Counted from the first letter of the stretch, positions 18,859-29,453 are shown. The stretch is 64,000 bases of DNA from Gemmatimonadetes bacterium 2013_60CM_65_52 (GCA_002215645.1 NGFI01000004.1:62001-126000), one strand, 5' to 3'. The notes: generated by a model not told the origin, from the letters alone. Program-made: numbers and translations.

Positions 18859-19803
18859 GTGGACATGCTCGTCGGAACGTCGCCGCCGATGGCGCGAATT
18901 CGAGCCATTATCCACATGGTGGCACCCACAATATTGCCTGTTCTCGTTCAAGGCCCAACCGGTGCTGGCAAAGAGGTCGTTGCGGCGGCGCTACACGCGC
19001 TGAGCGGCCGCTCTGGACCTTTCGTCGCATTCAACGTCTGCGCAATCGGAGACGCGGTGTTTGAAGACGCGCTCTTCGGACACGTGCGAGGTGCGTTCAC
19101 GGGGGCAGTCGCGGAGTCGCCCGGATTACTCCGTGAGGCGAACGGTGGAACGCTCTTCCTGGACGAGATTGGCGGTCTGCAACTCGCATCACAGGCCAAG
19201 CTGCTCCGAGCGATCGAGACCAAGCGATTCCGACCCCTTGGAGCACGCATGGACGCAGCCAGTGACTTTCGCGTGATTGCCGCGACCAACGATCGCGTGA
19301 GCGACCTCGTAGCGACGGGTCGCTTTCGTGAGGACCTCGCGCATCGACTGGGAGCCGTTGTCATCGACGTACCGTCACTGCGCGAGCGAGCGTCAGACAT
19401 AGGTCTGCTCAGCGAACATTTTCTCTCACGCCTTCGCCCAGGATTGGGACTCGACGACCACGCACGAATCCTCCTCGAGGAATGCCAGTGGCCAGGCAAT
19501 GTGCGCGAGCTCCGACAGGTGTTGGAGAGTGCCTCTATGTGGTCCGGCAGCGTTATCACACGCGAGGCTTTGTTGGCGGCGCTGGCGTCCCGATTCGGCT
19601 CGCTCGCGCCTCCGAACACGTTCGTGCACGAAAGGGACACACTGAAGCAGGCGCTCGAGCGGAACAATTGGGACACGCGTGTAACCGCTCAGGAGTTCGG
19701 TGTTCATCGAACGACAGTGTATCGACTAATGCGACGATACGCACTATCGCCGCGTCAACGCGGCCGTCTGCTCAACGTCACGATCAGTTCATCATCAACA
19801 TGA
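18859..19803 (+). CDS. sigma54-interacting transcriptional activator (AAA + Fis HTH)
   Basis: The ~314-aa protein consists of a sigma54 AAA domain: Walker A GPTGAGKE, the sigma54-contact loop GAFTGA intact in GHVRGAFTGAV, Walker B GGTLFLDEIGG and sensor VIAATNDR. A C-terminal Fis-type HTH (VTAQEFGVHRTTVYRLMRRY) follows. There is no N-terminal sensor or receiver domain, so activity may be set by expression or a partner. It follows gspD by 16 bp. The start (GTG 18859 or ATG 18865) is uncertain. Confidence 0.88.
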   Translation: MDMLVGTSPPMARIRAIIHMVAPTILPVLVQGPTGAGKEVVAAALHALSGRSGPFVAFNVCAIGDAVFEDALFGHVRGAFTGAVAESPGLLREANGGTLFLDEIGGLQLASQAKLLRAIETKRFRPLGARMDAASDFRVIAATNDRVSDLVATGRFREDLAHRLGAVVIDVPSLRERASDIGLLSEHFLSRLRPGLGLDDHARILLEECQWPGNVRELRQVLESASMWSGSVITREALLAALASRFGSLAPPNTFVHERDTLKQALERNNWDTRVTAQEFGVHRTTVYRLMRRYALSPRQRGRLLNVTISSSST

Positions 19804-19822
19804 CTCGAACCCGAGATCTCGA

Positions 19823-20431
19823 ATGCCGCATATCTCACAAGTAGTTAGCAGTCTTATGCGAGGCCTTGCCCTTGCAAGTCTGCTGCTTGGCTGCGCACGC
19901 CAATCATCGAGCGACGACCTGTTTCCACTGCTGTTGCCGAGAGCGAAGCCGCAGGCACCGGAGGTGCCGTTGGAGAGCCTAACCGTGCGAGATGGCAAGG
20001 ACGGAGCGAGAGCACCAGAGGCACCCGACAGCGCCGTCATGGCCGCAACATTGGCGTTGCTCCGGGATGGGCGCGCGAAGCCTCTCACCCAGGCGCAACG
20101 AGCCGATACGATCGCGGTCGTGGCGGCGTTCAGCTTGGTATCCAGCGCGGCACGCGCCGATTCGGTCGACTCCGAGTTCATCATGGAAGTCGTTGGCTAC
20201 CTAATCTATGGCCGCCCCTCAGGTCAGCCGCGGTTGGGGCGGTTCGTCAGCGAGCTGCGCACAGAGCGCCGCGTGTATGTCGCCTACCGAAGTGTGGACG
20301 CATGGCAGGTAGCAGCGAATCAGTCGCGGCCCTTCAAGTTCCCGGTGGCGATACTCGCGGAATCAGCGTCGTTTGCGTTGTCCTCCAACGACCAGGATGC
20401 CATTAGGCGTCTCGTCCGCACCGACAGGTAG
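19823..20431 (+). CDS. predicted lipoprotein of unknown function
   Basis: The ~202-aa protein carries a lipoprotein signal (MRGLALASLLLGC, Cys lipidation site), then a Pro/Arg-rich linker and a mostly helical domain with no recognised motif. It is 19 bp behind the sigma54-type regulator in the gsp transcription direction, so it may be an accessory of the secretion system or a pilotin-like factor; that is only inference. ATG 19856 is an alternative start that gives a more classical signal peptide. Confidence 0.6.
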   Translation: MPHISQVVSSLMRGLALASLLLGCARQSSSDDLFPLLLPRAKPQAPEVPLESLTVRDGKDGARAPEAPDSAVMAATLALLRDGRAKPLTQAQRADTIAVVAAFSLVSSAARADSVDSEFIMEVVGYLIYGRPSGQPRLGRFVSELRTERRVYVAYRSVDAWQVAANQSRPFKFPVAILAESASFALSSNDQDAIRRLVRTDR

Positions 20432-20601
20432 TCGCAGCCGGTTGCGCCACATGTGCAGGGCTTCATGCGAATAGCGCAAACGCAAGCCACGATGCGCTAC
20501 GCAATGCGTTGTCCCACAACGACTTTCGGAAAGCCACCACAGGCATAACGCGTGCTTTCGCTGCGATCCGGGTATCCCGCCACCAATCTCCGCCCGGACC
20601 G

Positions 20602-23600
20602 ATGCCATCGTCAACTCTCCACGGTAGTGCGCGCACTGTAGGCGTCCGCCACGCGGTCCGCGCCAGATCGCATCACGCAAGCGCCGCGATCATGCTGGGA
20701 CTCTTGCTCGCCGGAATCGGATCCGCGAGCGCACAGTCGGCAACGTTCATCACGCCGAGCGGTACTCATTTTTCAACCGGTCAGCAGAACATCAGCGTGC
20801 GCCTGTGCGCATCGGCGACCCCGGAAGACGTTTCGATTCAGGTGAATAGCAGCGTTTACACCGCGAGCCAATCGGCCACGACCGGGTGTTCGACGGCTTA
20901 TACTAGCCTTGCGTCGGTTACAGCGATCTATCTCAAGCGGGGAGCCAACGCGATTTCATTTCGCTCATCCAACTCTGCGATCGGCGAGTACATTACCGCA
21001 ACGGCGACCTACTACAACGACAATCCGCCCACGCCAGCGCCGTCCGTATCAGTACTTCCAAAGGCGATCGTGCAGAATGGGAGCGATACCGTCCTTTTCA
21101 GTGTGACGAACAATTCGGCTAATGCCCTGAGCTATACATTCTCTGCGAGTTGCGCCGGCGTCACATGCGGTCAGTATCCCTGGGCCAGTAACATCGCGGG
21201 AAACGCAATGTTTGTGGTGAAGGTGCCCGTTTCGGTAGGAATGACGGGCGGTACCATTACGCTCAGCTCGCACAGCATGGAGGCGCAGAACGACAATAGT
21301 CCGACGACGAGCGCGACGAGCACTATCAGTACAACGCTGCCACCATTCTACTTTAAGGTTGCTGCGCTAGACAGCGTCTGGTACCAGGGGCAAGCAGCGC
21401 AGGGCAGCGCCACCTTCACACTCAGGAACAACGGGAACACGACAGCTGACGTTCATTGGAGTGTCTCATGTCCTCCCGGAAGCGCCTCGTATACCTTCTC
21501 ATTTTGCGGCGCCAGTGGTTGGAGCGCGGACTACGGCATGAGTGGCTATCTCACATCAGTGACTCCGGGCGCAGGCTATACCGGATACGTAAGCGCTAAG
21601 TCGGGCCCCAATGTGGGCGATCGTGTTCGAGCGGCGGCTTATCTCTACGATGTGAACGGGACAATACGGGATAGCGCGTATGCATACGTCGTGTCGCTCG
21701 CAGCTCACGGCGTGGCTGTATCTCCGCACGATACCACCCATACCGCCCTCGTTAATCGCACGGTCTCCGACACATTTACCGTCAGATCAACCGGGGCAGC
21801 CACAGCAGGGAACGTCATCGCGTTGCAAGCCTCCTGTGGTACGTTCACACAGTGTCGCGTGTCGAGTGACACGTTGCGTCTGGCGCCGGGCCGATCGACG
21901 ACCATGACCGTCAGCTATCAGACCGGAGCGACGCGCAACGTGCAGAACGTCATCCGGCTGATCGCAACTGAGCAGCGACAGCTCTGGGACGATTGGTGTG
22001 GCTGCTACTACACCGTGTGGTACGCGGCGGACTCCGGTAAGCACCGTGTGACGGTGGGAGAGTTCAAGGCACCCACCATCGCGGTCGTGCCGAGACAGGA
22101 CAGCCTGCTCCGCACGCGCCTGTTCAACGCCATCGTGACGGTGTGCGACTCCGATGGTACCGTGCAGGGCATTCAGGCACAGTTCAACGGTGTGCAGCTG
22201 CCCCCGGTCTTCTCCAACACAACGGTCTCGGGATGCTACACGGCCAAGGAAGGCAGGTTCGCGCTCCTGGCACAAGCGGAGACGAACATATTCAACATCA
22301 CGGCCAGCGACGGCTACAACACGACGACGGTCGCGCCGACGTTCATCTATGATCCGGCGTGGGAACACACGCCTGGTGTCACCGCCGATCTTCCCAGTGT
22401 ACGCACGCCTGGCTTGCAAGCGCGTGCCGACACGTTTCGCGTGAGAAACACGGGGAGTTACGCCGAGACGTACAGCGTATTAGCGGATTGCACAGCGCTC
22501 GGCGTGGCATGCGCGGTACCAGCGAGCATCAATGTGCCGGCCGGGTCAACCGAACGCGTCATTGTCGCGTATACGCCACCAGCATCCGGAACGGCGATGC
22601 CCCTCAAGCTGCACGCGATCTACAACGGAAGCCACACCGTGCGACGAGATTCCGCAACGTCGCTGATCACGATCGGAGGTGGGCAGCCACCACAGATAGC
22701 GCTGACGCCGATCGACGGAAGCAGTACGACGTCCAGTGCCGTCGCGGTCAGTGTCAGTTGGTGTGATCCTGACGATGTGCTGGCGAGCCATCAAGTACTC
22801 GTGAACGGTCGCCCGATTGCCGATACGTTCGCGACGCAAACGCAGGCGGGCTGTGTCGAGGCGGCCACATCGACCGCGACCGCGACGCTGTTGCCGGGCC
22901 AGAATCTCATCGTGGCGCAGGCCAGCGATGCAGCCGGCCACATGGTGAGCATCACCAACGCAATCACGTACACGGCGCTATTGTCCGCGCTCGCTCCGGC
23001 CGTAACGCCTCGCAACACGACCATGTATGCGAAGCGCGGTGCGACGAACTCGACGCTGTACACCGTCACCAACGCCGGCTCGTACGCGACCACTTACGCA
23101 TATGCCTCGGCATGTGGAACGTACGCTGACTGCACGATCTCCAAGCCGCTCGCGTCACTTCAGCCGGGAGCTCAGGACACGGTTCGCGTGTGGTATACGG
23201 CTCCCATCACCTTCGGGACGACTACCCAGGCCAGCTTGACGGCGAGCACGGCCTCGTGGGTGGGTCCGCTTGCGGCGGATACCGCGCGGATTACACTGGC
23301 AACGAGAACGTCGGCGGCCAGCTACCAGGCCCAACTCGCACCCAATACGGGCGCTTATTGGAACTATCCTGGGTGGAATAGCGGCGGGTTCTTTACCAAT
23401 GTGACCAACCTCGGAGCGGATACCGCGAACTATCGGTATACCATCACGTCGCCGAGTTCGCAGGTGATTCCGCCGTACTCCCAGGACATGCACCAGCTGG
23501 ACGTCGTGCCACCTGGGCAAGCGAGACGGTTTTGGATCAACTTCTGGGGCGATTGCAACAATTGCACTGATCCCGTTTACGTGAACATCGCTGCAGGAGA

Positions 23601-26600
23601 CAACGGCGATTCCGTCCGTACGGCCGGTACCTATTACATCTCTGGGTATGCGCCCACATTCGGCATTGCGCTCATAAAGCCGCCGCCGAAGATCGATTCA
23701 CTCGCCGGCACGATTCACGAGATCGTCTACCGAGTCACGAACAAGGGCGGGAACTACGGCGACACCATCCGCGTGCACTTCACTTGTGACGGGTACGTCA
23801 CCAACTGTCGTGGTGATCAATCCGGCACGGCAGATCAATGGCACATGGTCGCCTCCGGCGATACGGCCACAGCCAAGGTGCTGTACGATCTCACCGCAGG
23901 GACGACCACGGGCTACGTCTACATTGCGGCTCGTTCCTCGAAGGACGCTTTGCAGAGGGACTCGGCCGCCGTGATGGTGACGACGAACGCGAACCAGGCG
24001 ATCGTGGCGCTCACGCCGACATCGATTCAGATCACGCCGCCCCCGGGGGTGAGCATGGTGCAGAAGTTCACCATCACGAACAAGGGCATCGGCGACAACC
24101 CGTCAGATGCGTTCACATACTCGATCGCCTGCAATGGGCCGATTACGAACTGCACGGCAAAGAGCGGACAGACCAACCAGCTGGCACGTGACAGCTCGTA
24201 CGTCATCCTCGTTCCCTACACGACTCCGATCACCCTCGGGGATGTTGGAAGCATCTCGATCTCAATCAAAAGTGTGAAGGATGGCAGGGTGACGGCATCG
24301 TCTACTATTTCAGTAGCAGCAGGGAGTAGTTCGCTGCTTACGGTTGCCGCATCAAACGTGAATCCAGGCACGCAGGTGGAGCGGAGCGCCTGCCTGACCG
24401 TGGCCACGGGATCCAACGCGGCGTACGAGTGTGGCGGCCTGCGGATAGCACATCCTCTGCCGGCGGTCACCACGATGAGCAAGACGCGAGCTCCGACACT
24501 GACCTTTGTCAGCAGTCATGCGGATCCTGTTGCATTGATCGCCGCGAACATCACGACACGGATCGGCGCGTCTCCCGTTGGAGGCATCAACGCCACGGTC
24601 ATCGTGATGAACATGGTGGACACCACCACCCGCGGGTCTGTGACGAGGCACTTCACGTGGAGATCAGACTGGCCGGATAGCACGCCGAGGAGAATCGTTA
24701 TTCCCGTCCGCGAGGACGATGTTCACCTGCTGGGAGGTTCCAGCCAGGACGCCGGAGCGTTTCGCTACCGACTGGAAGTGAAGGACAGCGCGAACACCTA
24801 TCCAGTGGCGAGCGATACCGGCTCGTTCGTCATGATCGATCGACGAAAGAGTCCGTTCGGGAGCGGCTGGTCCCTGGATGGTCTCGAGGAAATTGTGATG
24901 GTTAGTGCCACCAAGAGGCTGTGGGTCGGTGGCGATGGCACCACGCGGTCGTACACATTCAGTGCCACGAATTCTCTTGGCGACGTCTATATCGCCACGC
25001 CGCGCCTGGACCGTGCCGACACGCTCGTCGTGTTGCCGGGCGGACAGGGATACGTCCGTCGACTTCCCAACGGCGCTGCCGTTCGATTTGATGGATACGG
25101 CCTGCATGCGTCGACGACCAGCCGGCAGGGACACGTCACATCCTTCTTCTATACTCCGGGGACACGAAACTTAACTGACATCTACCTGCCGATTCCCGGT
25201 GGCAAACGCTCATATACGTTCAGTTACGGGACCGACGGGAAACTACAAACCGTGACCGTGCCGTACACAGGGGCGACAACACGCTCGGTCACCGTGGCTC
25301 AGACGAATGGATGGGTGACGAGCTTCGTCGGCCCCGATACCACCCACGTGGATTTCGGCTACGACGGTGCCCTGACCAGCGGTGCCACGGCGCGGCATCT
25401 TGCCTGGCGCACCAACCGCCTTCGCGATGCGACCTTCTTTACCTACGATCCCGCGAGCCTACTGCTGACCGCCGAGCTGGATATGAGGCGAACGGACGGT
25501 CTCTTCGCGCCACGAATCGTCCATCGATTTTGTCCGGCGGAATCACGGAGCATCTCAGACTGTGGCGGCCAGCCCGATGCGACGCCGCAGTTGCTCTCCA
25601 AGGTCTATACCCTCTATGACGGTCCGCGCGACAACGTCGCGGATGTGGCGGACACGACGGTGTTCTATCAGGGGCGCTACGCGACCGTCGATACCATCGT
25701 GAATGCGCTTGGGTATCGAACACAAATCCTCAGGAACGGCGCATTTCCCCTACTGCCCGGGTCGCTCATCGAGGCGAACGGCCACCGAGTGGATCTGTAC
25801 TACAACAGCCGAGGCCTCGACAGTTTGCGTGTGGATCGGAATCCTCTTGGCGACGGACAGAACGCCACTACCTCGTACTCGTGGCACCCCAAATGGAATC
25901 AGCCCACGACTATTGTAGGGCCGACCGGCGAGCGGGTGGATTTCGCGTACGATACCGGCGCGCCGAATCGGCTCTGGACGCAGGATGGCCGCGGTGACAG
26001 CACGCGCGTGAATTTCCAGTATAACGGCGCCAACCAAGTCAGGTACATCCTGCCTCCAGGAGGCAGCGAGCGATTCGACTACGACGGATTGGGAAATCTT
26101 CTGCGTGAAACGACGGCAAACGGTTTCGTAACGACCTATCACACGGACTCGATCGGGCGCGTCGACAGCGTGTACACGCCGATCGATGGGACGCGCCGTC
26201 GGGTGACTGCGACGACGTACGATGTGATGGATCGCGTGCGAGGCACGACTGACTTTGGTCCATCGCTACCCGTGAGCGTCGGCGTCTTCTCTGCGACCGA
26301 CTCCCTCGTCTTGGCCGTTGTCAACGACTACGACCTGGAAGGGCGAATGACGTACAACAAGCGTACGTCCACTCCAGACCTATCCGGTCAGCTGCTCACG
26401 ATGTCTTGGGGGTATGACGCGGCCGGTCGGCGCCGGAGCGCCGTTGGTGTCGCCGGCGTGTCGGAGAGCTGGCTGTACGATCCTGCGGGCAATCCCGTCG
26501 TGTGGACCACGAAGCGCAACAAGTCGGTGTCGATGTCCTACGACGCCCTGAACAGGCTCGCAACGAGAACGACGCAGGCCGACACCGTGCGCTCGATCTC

Positions 26601-28890
26601 CGGGTTCCCGCTCCTGTTTCCGCACTATGCTACCGGCTTTGCCGCCGATCTTGTCGTTGCTCCACACGCGATACCACCTGCCTACATCACTCCCACCGAA
26701 ACGGCGTCGTTCACGTATGACACGCTAGGCAACATTGCCACCGCGCTCAACTATGCCGCTCGCGTTGCAAGGGCTTATTCCCCGAATGGGGCGCTGAAGG
26801 TGGACTCGATGCAGGTCGCCGTCGTGGATACGATCGAGACGCCGACCAACCGATACGGATACCACTTGTATCGGTTGACCTACGCGTACGATCTGAGCGG
26901 ACGTCGGATATCGCGGACAGACAACATCCCGGGGTGCTCCACGGCCTGCGTGCAGCGGTATCACTACATGCAATTGAGTGGCGTGCTGGATTCGACCTAC
27001 GATGGCAATGTCGATTTCGGCGGCGTCAAGGCGCTCGGCTTCGCCTATGATGCCGCTGGTCGCGCAATCACGAGGTCCTGGGACGGTGGGCGCTCGGTCT
27101 ACTCATTCGGCTACGATCCTGACAGCCGGCTGACCTCGCGAACGGTCTCGGAACAGACGTCCTTGCCTACCGTCCTTAGTGACGTTCTGACTTACGATCA
27201 GGCCGGTCGTGTGATCGATGCAAGCATATCGTCGCAAATTCTTCCAGCCGACCATCGAGTGCAGGCCTACAATGGACTCGGCGCGCTGTTCGCGATGCAG
27301 AGCTATACGGGTGGTGGCGGCGTGCTCGATGAGTACCAGTCGGACGCCATGGGGAACACCGTCAAGCACTATCGAAACATCGGCAACGGTCGTGACACGA
27401 CGACCAGCAACTACATAAGTGAGCGCTTGACGTTCACGAGACAGCGAGGCGGAGGTGAGGGAGGTGTCGCACCGTCGATCACGACACGCGACTCCACCAT
27501 GAACTCCTATGACCAATCGGGCAGCCTAACAGACGCGTTCACTGGCCTGCAGAAATGGAATGGCGCGGCCTGGGACTACTACAACACTGGCACGACCTGG
27601 ATCAAGAATGTGTACGACGTTGGCGAGAGGCTTCGCGTCGCGCAACGGACCTACATGGAGGACGTCGCACATCCTCGAACCGCATTCGTGGAATACCGCT
27701 ACGACGCGCTCGGACGTCGCGTGCTCACACGCACGCGATGGGACCAGTTCTGCACACCGTCGGCTATCGATGGCAAGTGCTTTCCCACCATCGACCGTAC
27801 CATCTGGGACGGCGATCAAATTCTCGCAGAGCTACGCAGCATTGTGTATCGAGCAACCATCGACTCGATACCCTATGTTTGCGGGCCCGACGATGCATGG
27901 GAGAGTCAAGTGTGCCGCGCACAACGACAGGCCCCAACGCGATTCACGCAGCAGGGACTTGGCAGTGCGCTCGAATCGGAATACACGAATGGTCTCAACT
28001 TTGGCGGCTCCGTTCGGTATACGCACGCGGGGGGCATTGACGAGCCGGTCGCGCTCTGGAAGAGCGGGATCTCCGTCAGTGTTGTGCCGCACAAGAGCTG
28101 GCGTGGTGTCTACGAAGCCGGGTCATTCCTGGGGTCGTCCAACACCGGAATCAACTGGGTGGGACGGACACTGGATGCGTTTCACGCGCCGGATGCACGG
28201 GCTACGCCGATCCAACAATCGCACTGGTTGGGGAGCGTCATTGATGGCGGGGCGAATGCATCCGGGCTAGTGTATCAGCGAAACCGCTACTACGATCCCA
28301 GCACCGGACGGTTCACGCAGGAAGATCCCATCGGGCTAGATGGGGGAATGAATATGTACGGGTTTGCGTCTGGCGACCCGGTGAACTTCAGCGACCCGTT
28401 TGGCTTGAAAGTCTGCTATCAAGGATCAGGGGCCGAAATCGCAGACTTGAAGAAAACGACCGAGGCCGCGACGAACAGTTCATTTACGCTTGATAAGAGC
28501 AATTGCGTGAACGCCAGCAGCGTAAGGTCTGGAGGAGACAAGAGCTTCGATGGCCTACGGGCTGGGTTTCGGGAGCTGATTGACTCGGATGTGACGTTTG
28601 GTATCGCGTTCGGCGCTGAATACGAATCGCCGCAACGTAGCGCCTACAAGATCAGCATTTTTGTCGACGCGGACGCCTTGGCTTATTCGACGGGTTCGTG
28701 GGGTAAGTGCGATGGTGGACGCGCCGCCTTCAGCTTTCCTCAAGTGATGGCGCATGAGCTCACTCATCACTTCCCGGTTGCTCGTGGCGGAAGAATGACG
28801 AGTGGGACGGTTGGCGAGAAGAATGCAGTGAAGGGCGGAGACAACATCTTCAACGCAGCGAGCGGGAGACCTTTGCGATGCCGATACTGA
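20602..28890 (+). CDS. giant secreted RHS-repeat polymorphic toxin with HExxH tip
   Basis: The ~2,762-aa protein starts with a Sec signal (IMLGLLLAGIGSASAQ). Residues ~40-1350 are tandem Ig-like modules, each with a close Cys pair (SCAGVTC, SCGTFTQC, ACGTYADC, TCDGYVTNC, ACNGPITNC). An RHS/YD-repeat shell follows (many YDxxGR units) and closes with the core RNRYYDPSTGRFTQEDPIG...DPFGL near residue 2600. The last ~160 residues are a variable tip with VMAHELTHHF, a zinc-metallopeptidase signature. It lies directly after the T2SS operon. The start is uncertain: ATG 20602 is preferred over the track's TTG 20509. Confidence 0.85.
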   Translation: MPSSTLHGSARTVGVRHAVRARSHHASAAIMLGLLLAGIGSASAQSATFITPSGTHFSTGQQNISVRLCASATPEDVSIQVNSSVYTASQSATTGCSTAYTSLASVTAIYLKRGANAISFRSSNSAIGEYITATATYYNDNPPTPAPSVSVLPKAIVQNGSDTVLFSVTNNSANALSYTFSASCAGVTCGQYPWASNIAGNAMFVVKVPVSVGMTGGTITLSSHSMEAQNDNSPTTSATSTISTTLPPFYFKVAALDSVWYQGQAAQGSATFTLRNNGNTTADVHWSVSCPPGSASYTFSFCGASGWSADYGMSGYLTSVTPGAGYTGYVSAKSGPNVGDRVRAAAYLYDVNGTIRDSAYAYVVSLAAHGVAVSPHDTTHTALVNRTVSDTFTVRSTGAATAGNVIALQASCGTFTQCRVSSDTLRLAPGRSTTMTVSYQTGATRNVQNVIRLIATEQRQLWDDWCGCYYTVWYAADSGKHRVTVGEFKAPTIAVVPRQDSLLRTRLFNAIVTVCDSDGTVQGIQAQFNGVQLPPVFSNTTVSGCYTAKEGRFALLAQAETNIFNITASDGYNTTTVAPTFIYDPAWEHTPGVTADLPSVRTPGLQARADTFRVRNTGSYAETYSVLADCTALGVACAVPASINVPAGSTERVIVAYTPPASGTAMPLKLHAIYNGSHTVRRDSATSLITIGGGQPPQIALTPIDGSSTTSSAVAVSVSWCDPDDVLASHQVLVNGRPIADTFATQTQAGCVEAATSTATATLLPGQNLIVAQASDAAGHMVSITNAITYTALLSALAPAVTPRNTTMYAKRGATNSTLYTVTNAGSYATTYAYASACGTYADCTISKPLASLQPGAQDTVRVWYTAPITFGTTTQASLTASTASWVGPLAADTARITLATRTSAASYQAQLAPNTGAYWNYPGWNSGGFFTNVTNLGADTANYRYTITSPSSQVIPPYSQDMHQLDVVPPGQARRFWINFWGDCNNCTDPVYVNIAAGDNGDSVRTAGTYYISGYAPTFGIALIKPPPKIDSLAGTIHEIVYRVTNKGGNYGDTIRVHFTCDGYVTNCRGDQSGTADQWHMVASGDTATAKVLYDLTAGTTTGYVYIAARSSKDALQRDSAAVMVTTNANQAIVALTPTSIQITPPPGVSMVQKFTITNKGIGDNPSDAFTYSIACNGPITNCTAKSGQTNQLARDSSYVILVPYTTPITLGDVGSISISIKSVKDGRVTASSTISVAAGSSSLLTVAASNVNPGTQVERSACLTVATGSNAAYECGGLRIAHPLPAVTTMSKTRAPTLTFVSSHADPVALIAANITTRIGASPVGGINATVIVMNMVDTTTRGSVTRHFTWRSDWPDSTPRRIVIPVREDDVHLLGGSSQDAGAFRYRLEVKDSANTYPVASDTGSFVMIDRRKSPFGSGWSLDGLEEIVMVSATKRLWVGGDGTTRSYTFSATNSLGDVYIATPRLDRADTLVVLPGGQGYVRRLPNGAAVRFDGYGLHASTTSRQGHVTSFFYTPGTRNLTDIYLPIPGGKRSYTFSYGTDGKLQTVTVPYTGATTRSVTVAQTNGWVTSFVGPDTTHVDFGYDGALTSGATARHLAWRTNRLRDATFFTYDPASLLLTAELDMRRTDGLFAPRIVHRFCPAESRSISDCGGQPDATPQLLSKVYTLYDGPRDNVADVADTTVFYQGRYATVDTIVNALGYRTQILRNGAFPLLPGSLIEANGHRVDLYYNSRGLDSLRVDRNPLGDGQNATTSYSWHPKWNQPTTIVGPTGERVDFAYDTGAPNRLWTQDGRGDSTRVNFQYNGANQVRYILPPGGSERFDYDGLGNLLRETTANGFVTTYHTDSIGRVDSVYTPIDGTRRRVTATTYDVMDRVRGTTDFGPSLPVSVGVFSATDSLVLAVVNDYDLEGRMTYNKRTSTPDLSGQLLTMSWGYDAAGRRRSAVGVAGVSESWLYDPAGNPVVWTTKRNKSVSMSYDALNRLATRTTQADTVRSISGFPLLFPHYATGFAADLVVAPHAIPPAYITPTETASFTYDTLGNIATALNYAARVARAYSPNGALKVDSMQVAVVDTIETPTNRYGYHLYRLTYAYDLSGRRISRTDNIPGCSTACVQRYHYMQLSGVLDSTYDGNVDFGGVKALGFAYDAAGRAITRSWDGGRSVYSFGYDPDSRLTSRTVSEQTSLPTVLSDVLTYDQAGRVIDASISSQILPADHRVQAYNGLGALFAMQSYTGGGGVLDEYQSDAMGNTVKHYRNIGNGRDTTTSNYISERLTFTRQRGGGEGGVAPSITTRDSTMNSYDQSGSLTDAFTGLQKWNGAAWDYYNTGTTWIKNVYDVGERLRVAQRTYMEDVAHPRTAFVEYRYDALGRRVLTRTRWDQFCTPSAIDGKCFPTIDRTIWDGDQILAELRSIVYRATIDSIPYVCGPDDAWESQVCRAQRQAPTRFTQQGLGSALESEYTNGLNFGGSVRYTHAGGIDEPVALWKSGISVSVVPHKSWRGVYEAGSFLGSSNTGINWVGRTLDAFHAPDARATPIQQSHWLGSVIDGGANASGLVYQRNRYYDPSTGRFTQEDPIGLDGGMNMYGFASGDPVNFSDPFGLKVCYQGSGAEIADLKKTTEAATNSSFTLDKSNCVNASSVRSGGDKSFDGLRAGFRELIDSDVTFGIAFGAEYESPQRSAYKISIFVDADALAYSTGSWGKCDGGRAAFSFPQVMAHELTHHFPVARGGRMTSGTVGEKNAVKGGDNIFNAASGRPLRCRY

Positions 28891-29453
28891 TGGTGTTGAG
28901 CCGGGGGGAAGGGAAAGCTCATCGCCGCGTGAGCATTGTTGCGGTGTCAGTTCTTCTCTACGGCGGTGAAGTCTTGAGCCTGGGTTGCTCAAAGTCCGAC
29001 ACTCGGAATCCTGATACAGCGCGTATCGCTACGCCAGGAATCTCTAGCTGCCCGACCTTCGCTGGTTCGACTTCGGGGTGGAGAAGAAGTCAAACCAGCG
29101 ACGGTCGGGCGAGTCTGTTGATGCCTAGTACGTACGTCCCGGTCCGTATTGATTCGGGGCAAATGTGGGCCAGCGACGTGGCTAGCGTTGGCTACAGGGT
29201 CGGCGAACCGAGAGTTAGAGATACCATGCCAGTGAGTTCTCCCGAGAATCAGCTCTGTACGGAGAGGACTGGCGACACGGGGCGCCTGAGCTACTACCAT
29301 GCACAGGCTGCAACGGGCGAGGGACACTATCTCCAAGCGCTCTTTTCAATGGCCGATGGAACGACCATTCGCCTTATTGGTTTCGTGCGAGATCCTGCTG
29401 ACGGCACCGAACTTCTTGCAATTGCACGTGGCGTTAGGCTTGCAGAGAAGTGA
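28878..29453 (+). CDS. candidate immunity lipoprotein for the RHS metallopeptidase tip
   Basis: The 191-aa protein overlaps the RHS gene end by 13 bp. It has a signal helix with lipobox (VAVSVLLYGGEVLSLGC) followed by a soluble domain of unknown family. A gene translationally linked to the variable tip of an RHS protein is where immunity genes are normally found, and a lipoprotein would neutralise a toxin in the periplasm. Function is inferred from position and localisation only. Confidence 0.6.
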   Translation: MPILMVLSRGEGKAHRRVSIVAVSVLLYGGEVLSLGCSKSDTRNPDTARIATPGISSCPTFAGSTSGWRRSQTSDGRASLLMPSTYVPVRIDSGQMWASDVASVGYRVGEPRVRDTMPVSSPENQLCTERTGDTGRLSYYHAQAATGEGHYLQALFSMADGTTIRLIGFVRDPADGTELLAIARGVRLAEK

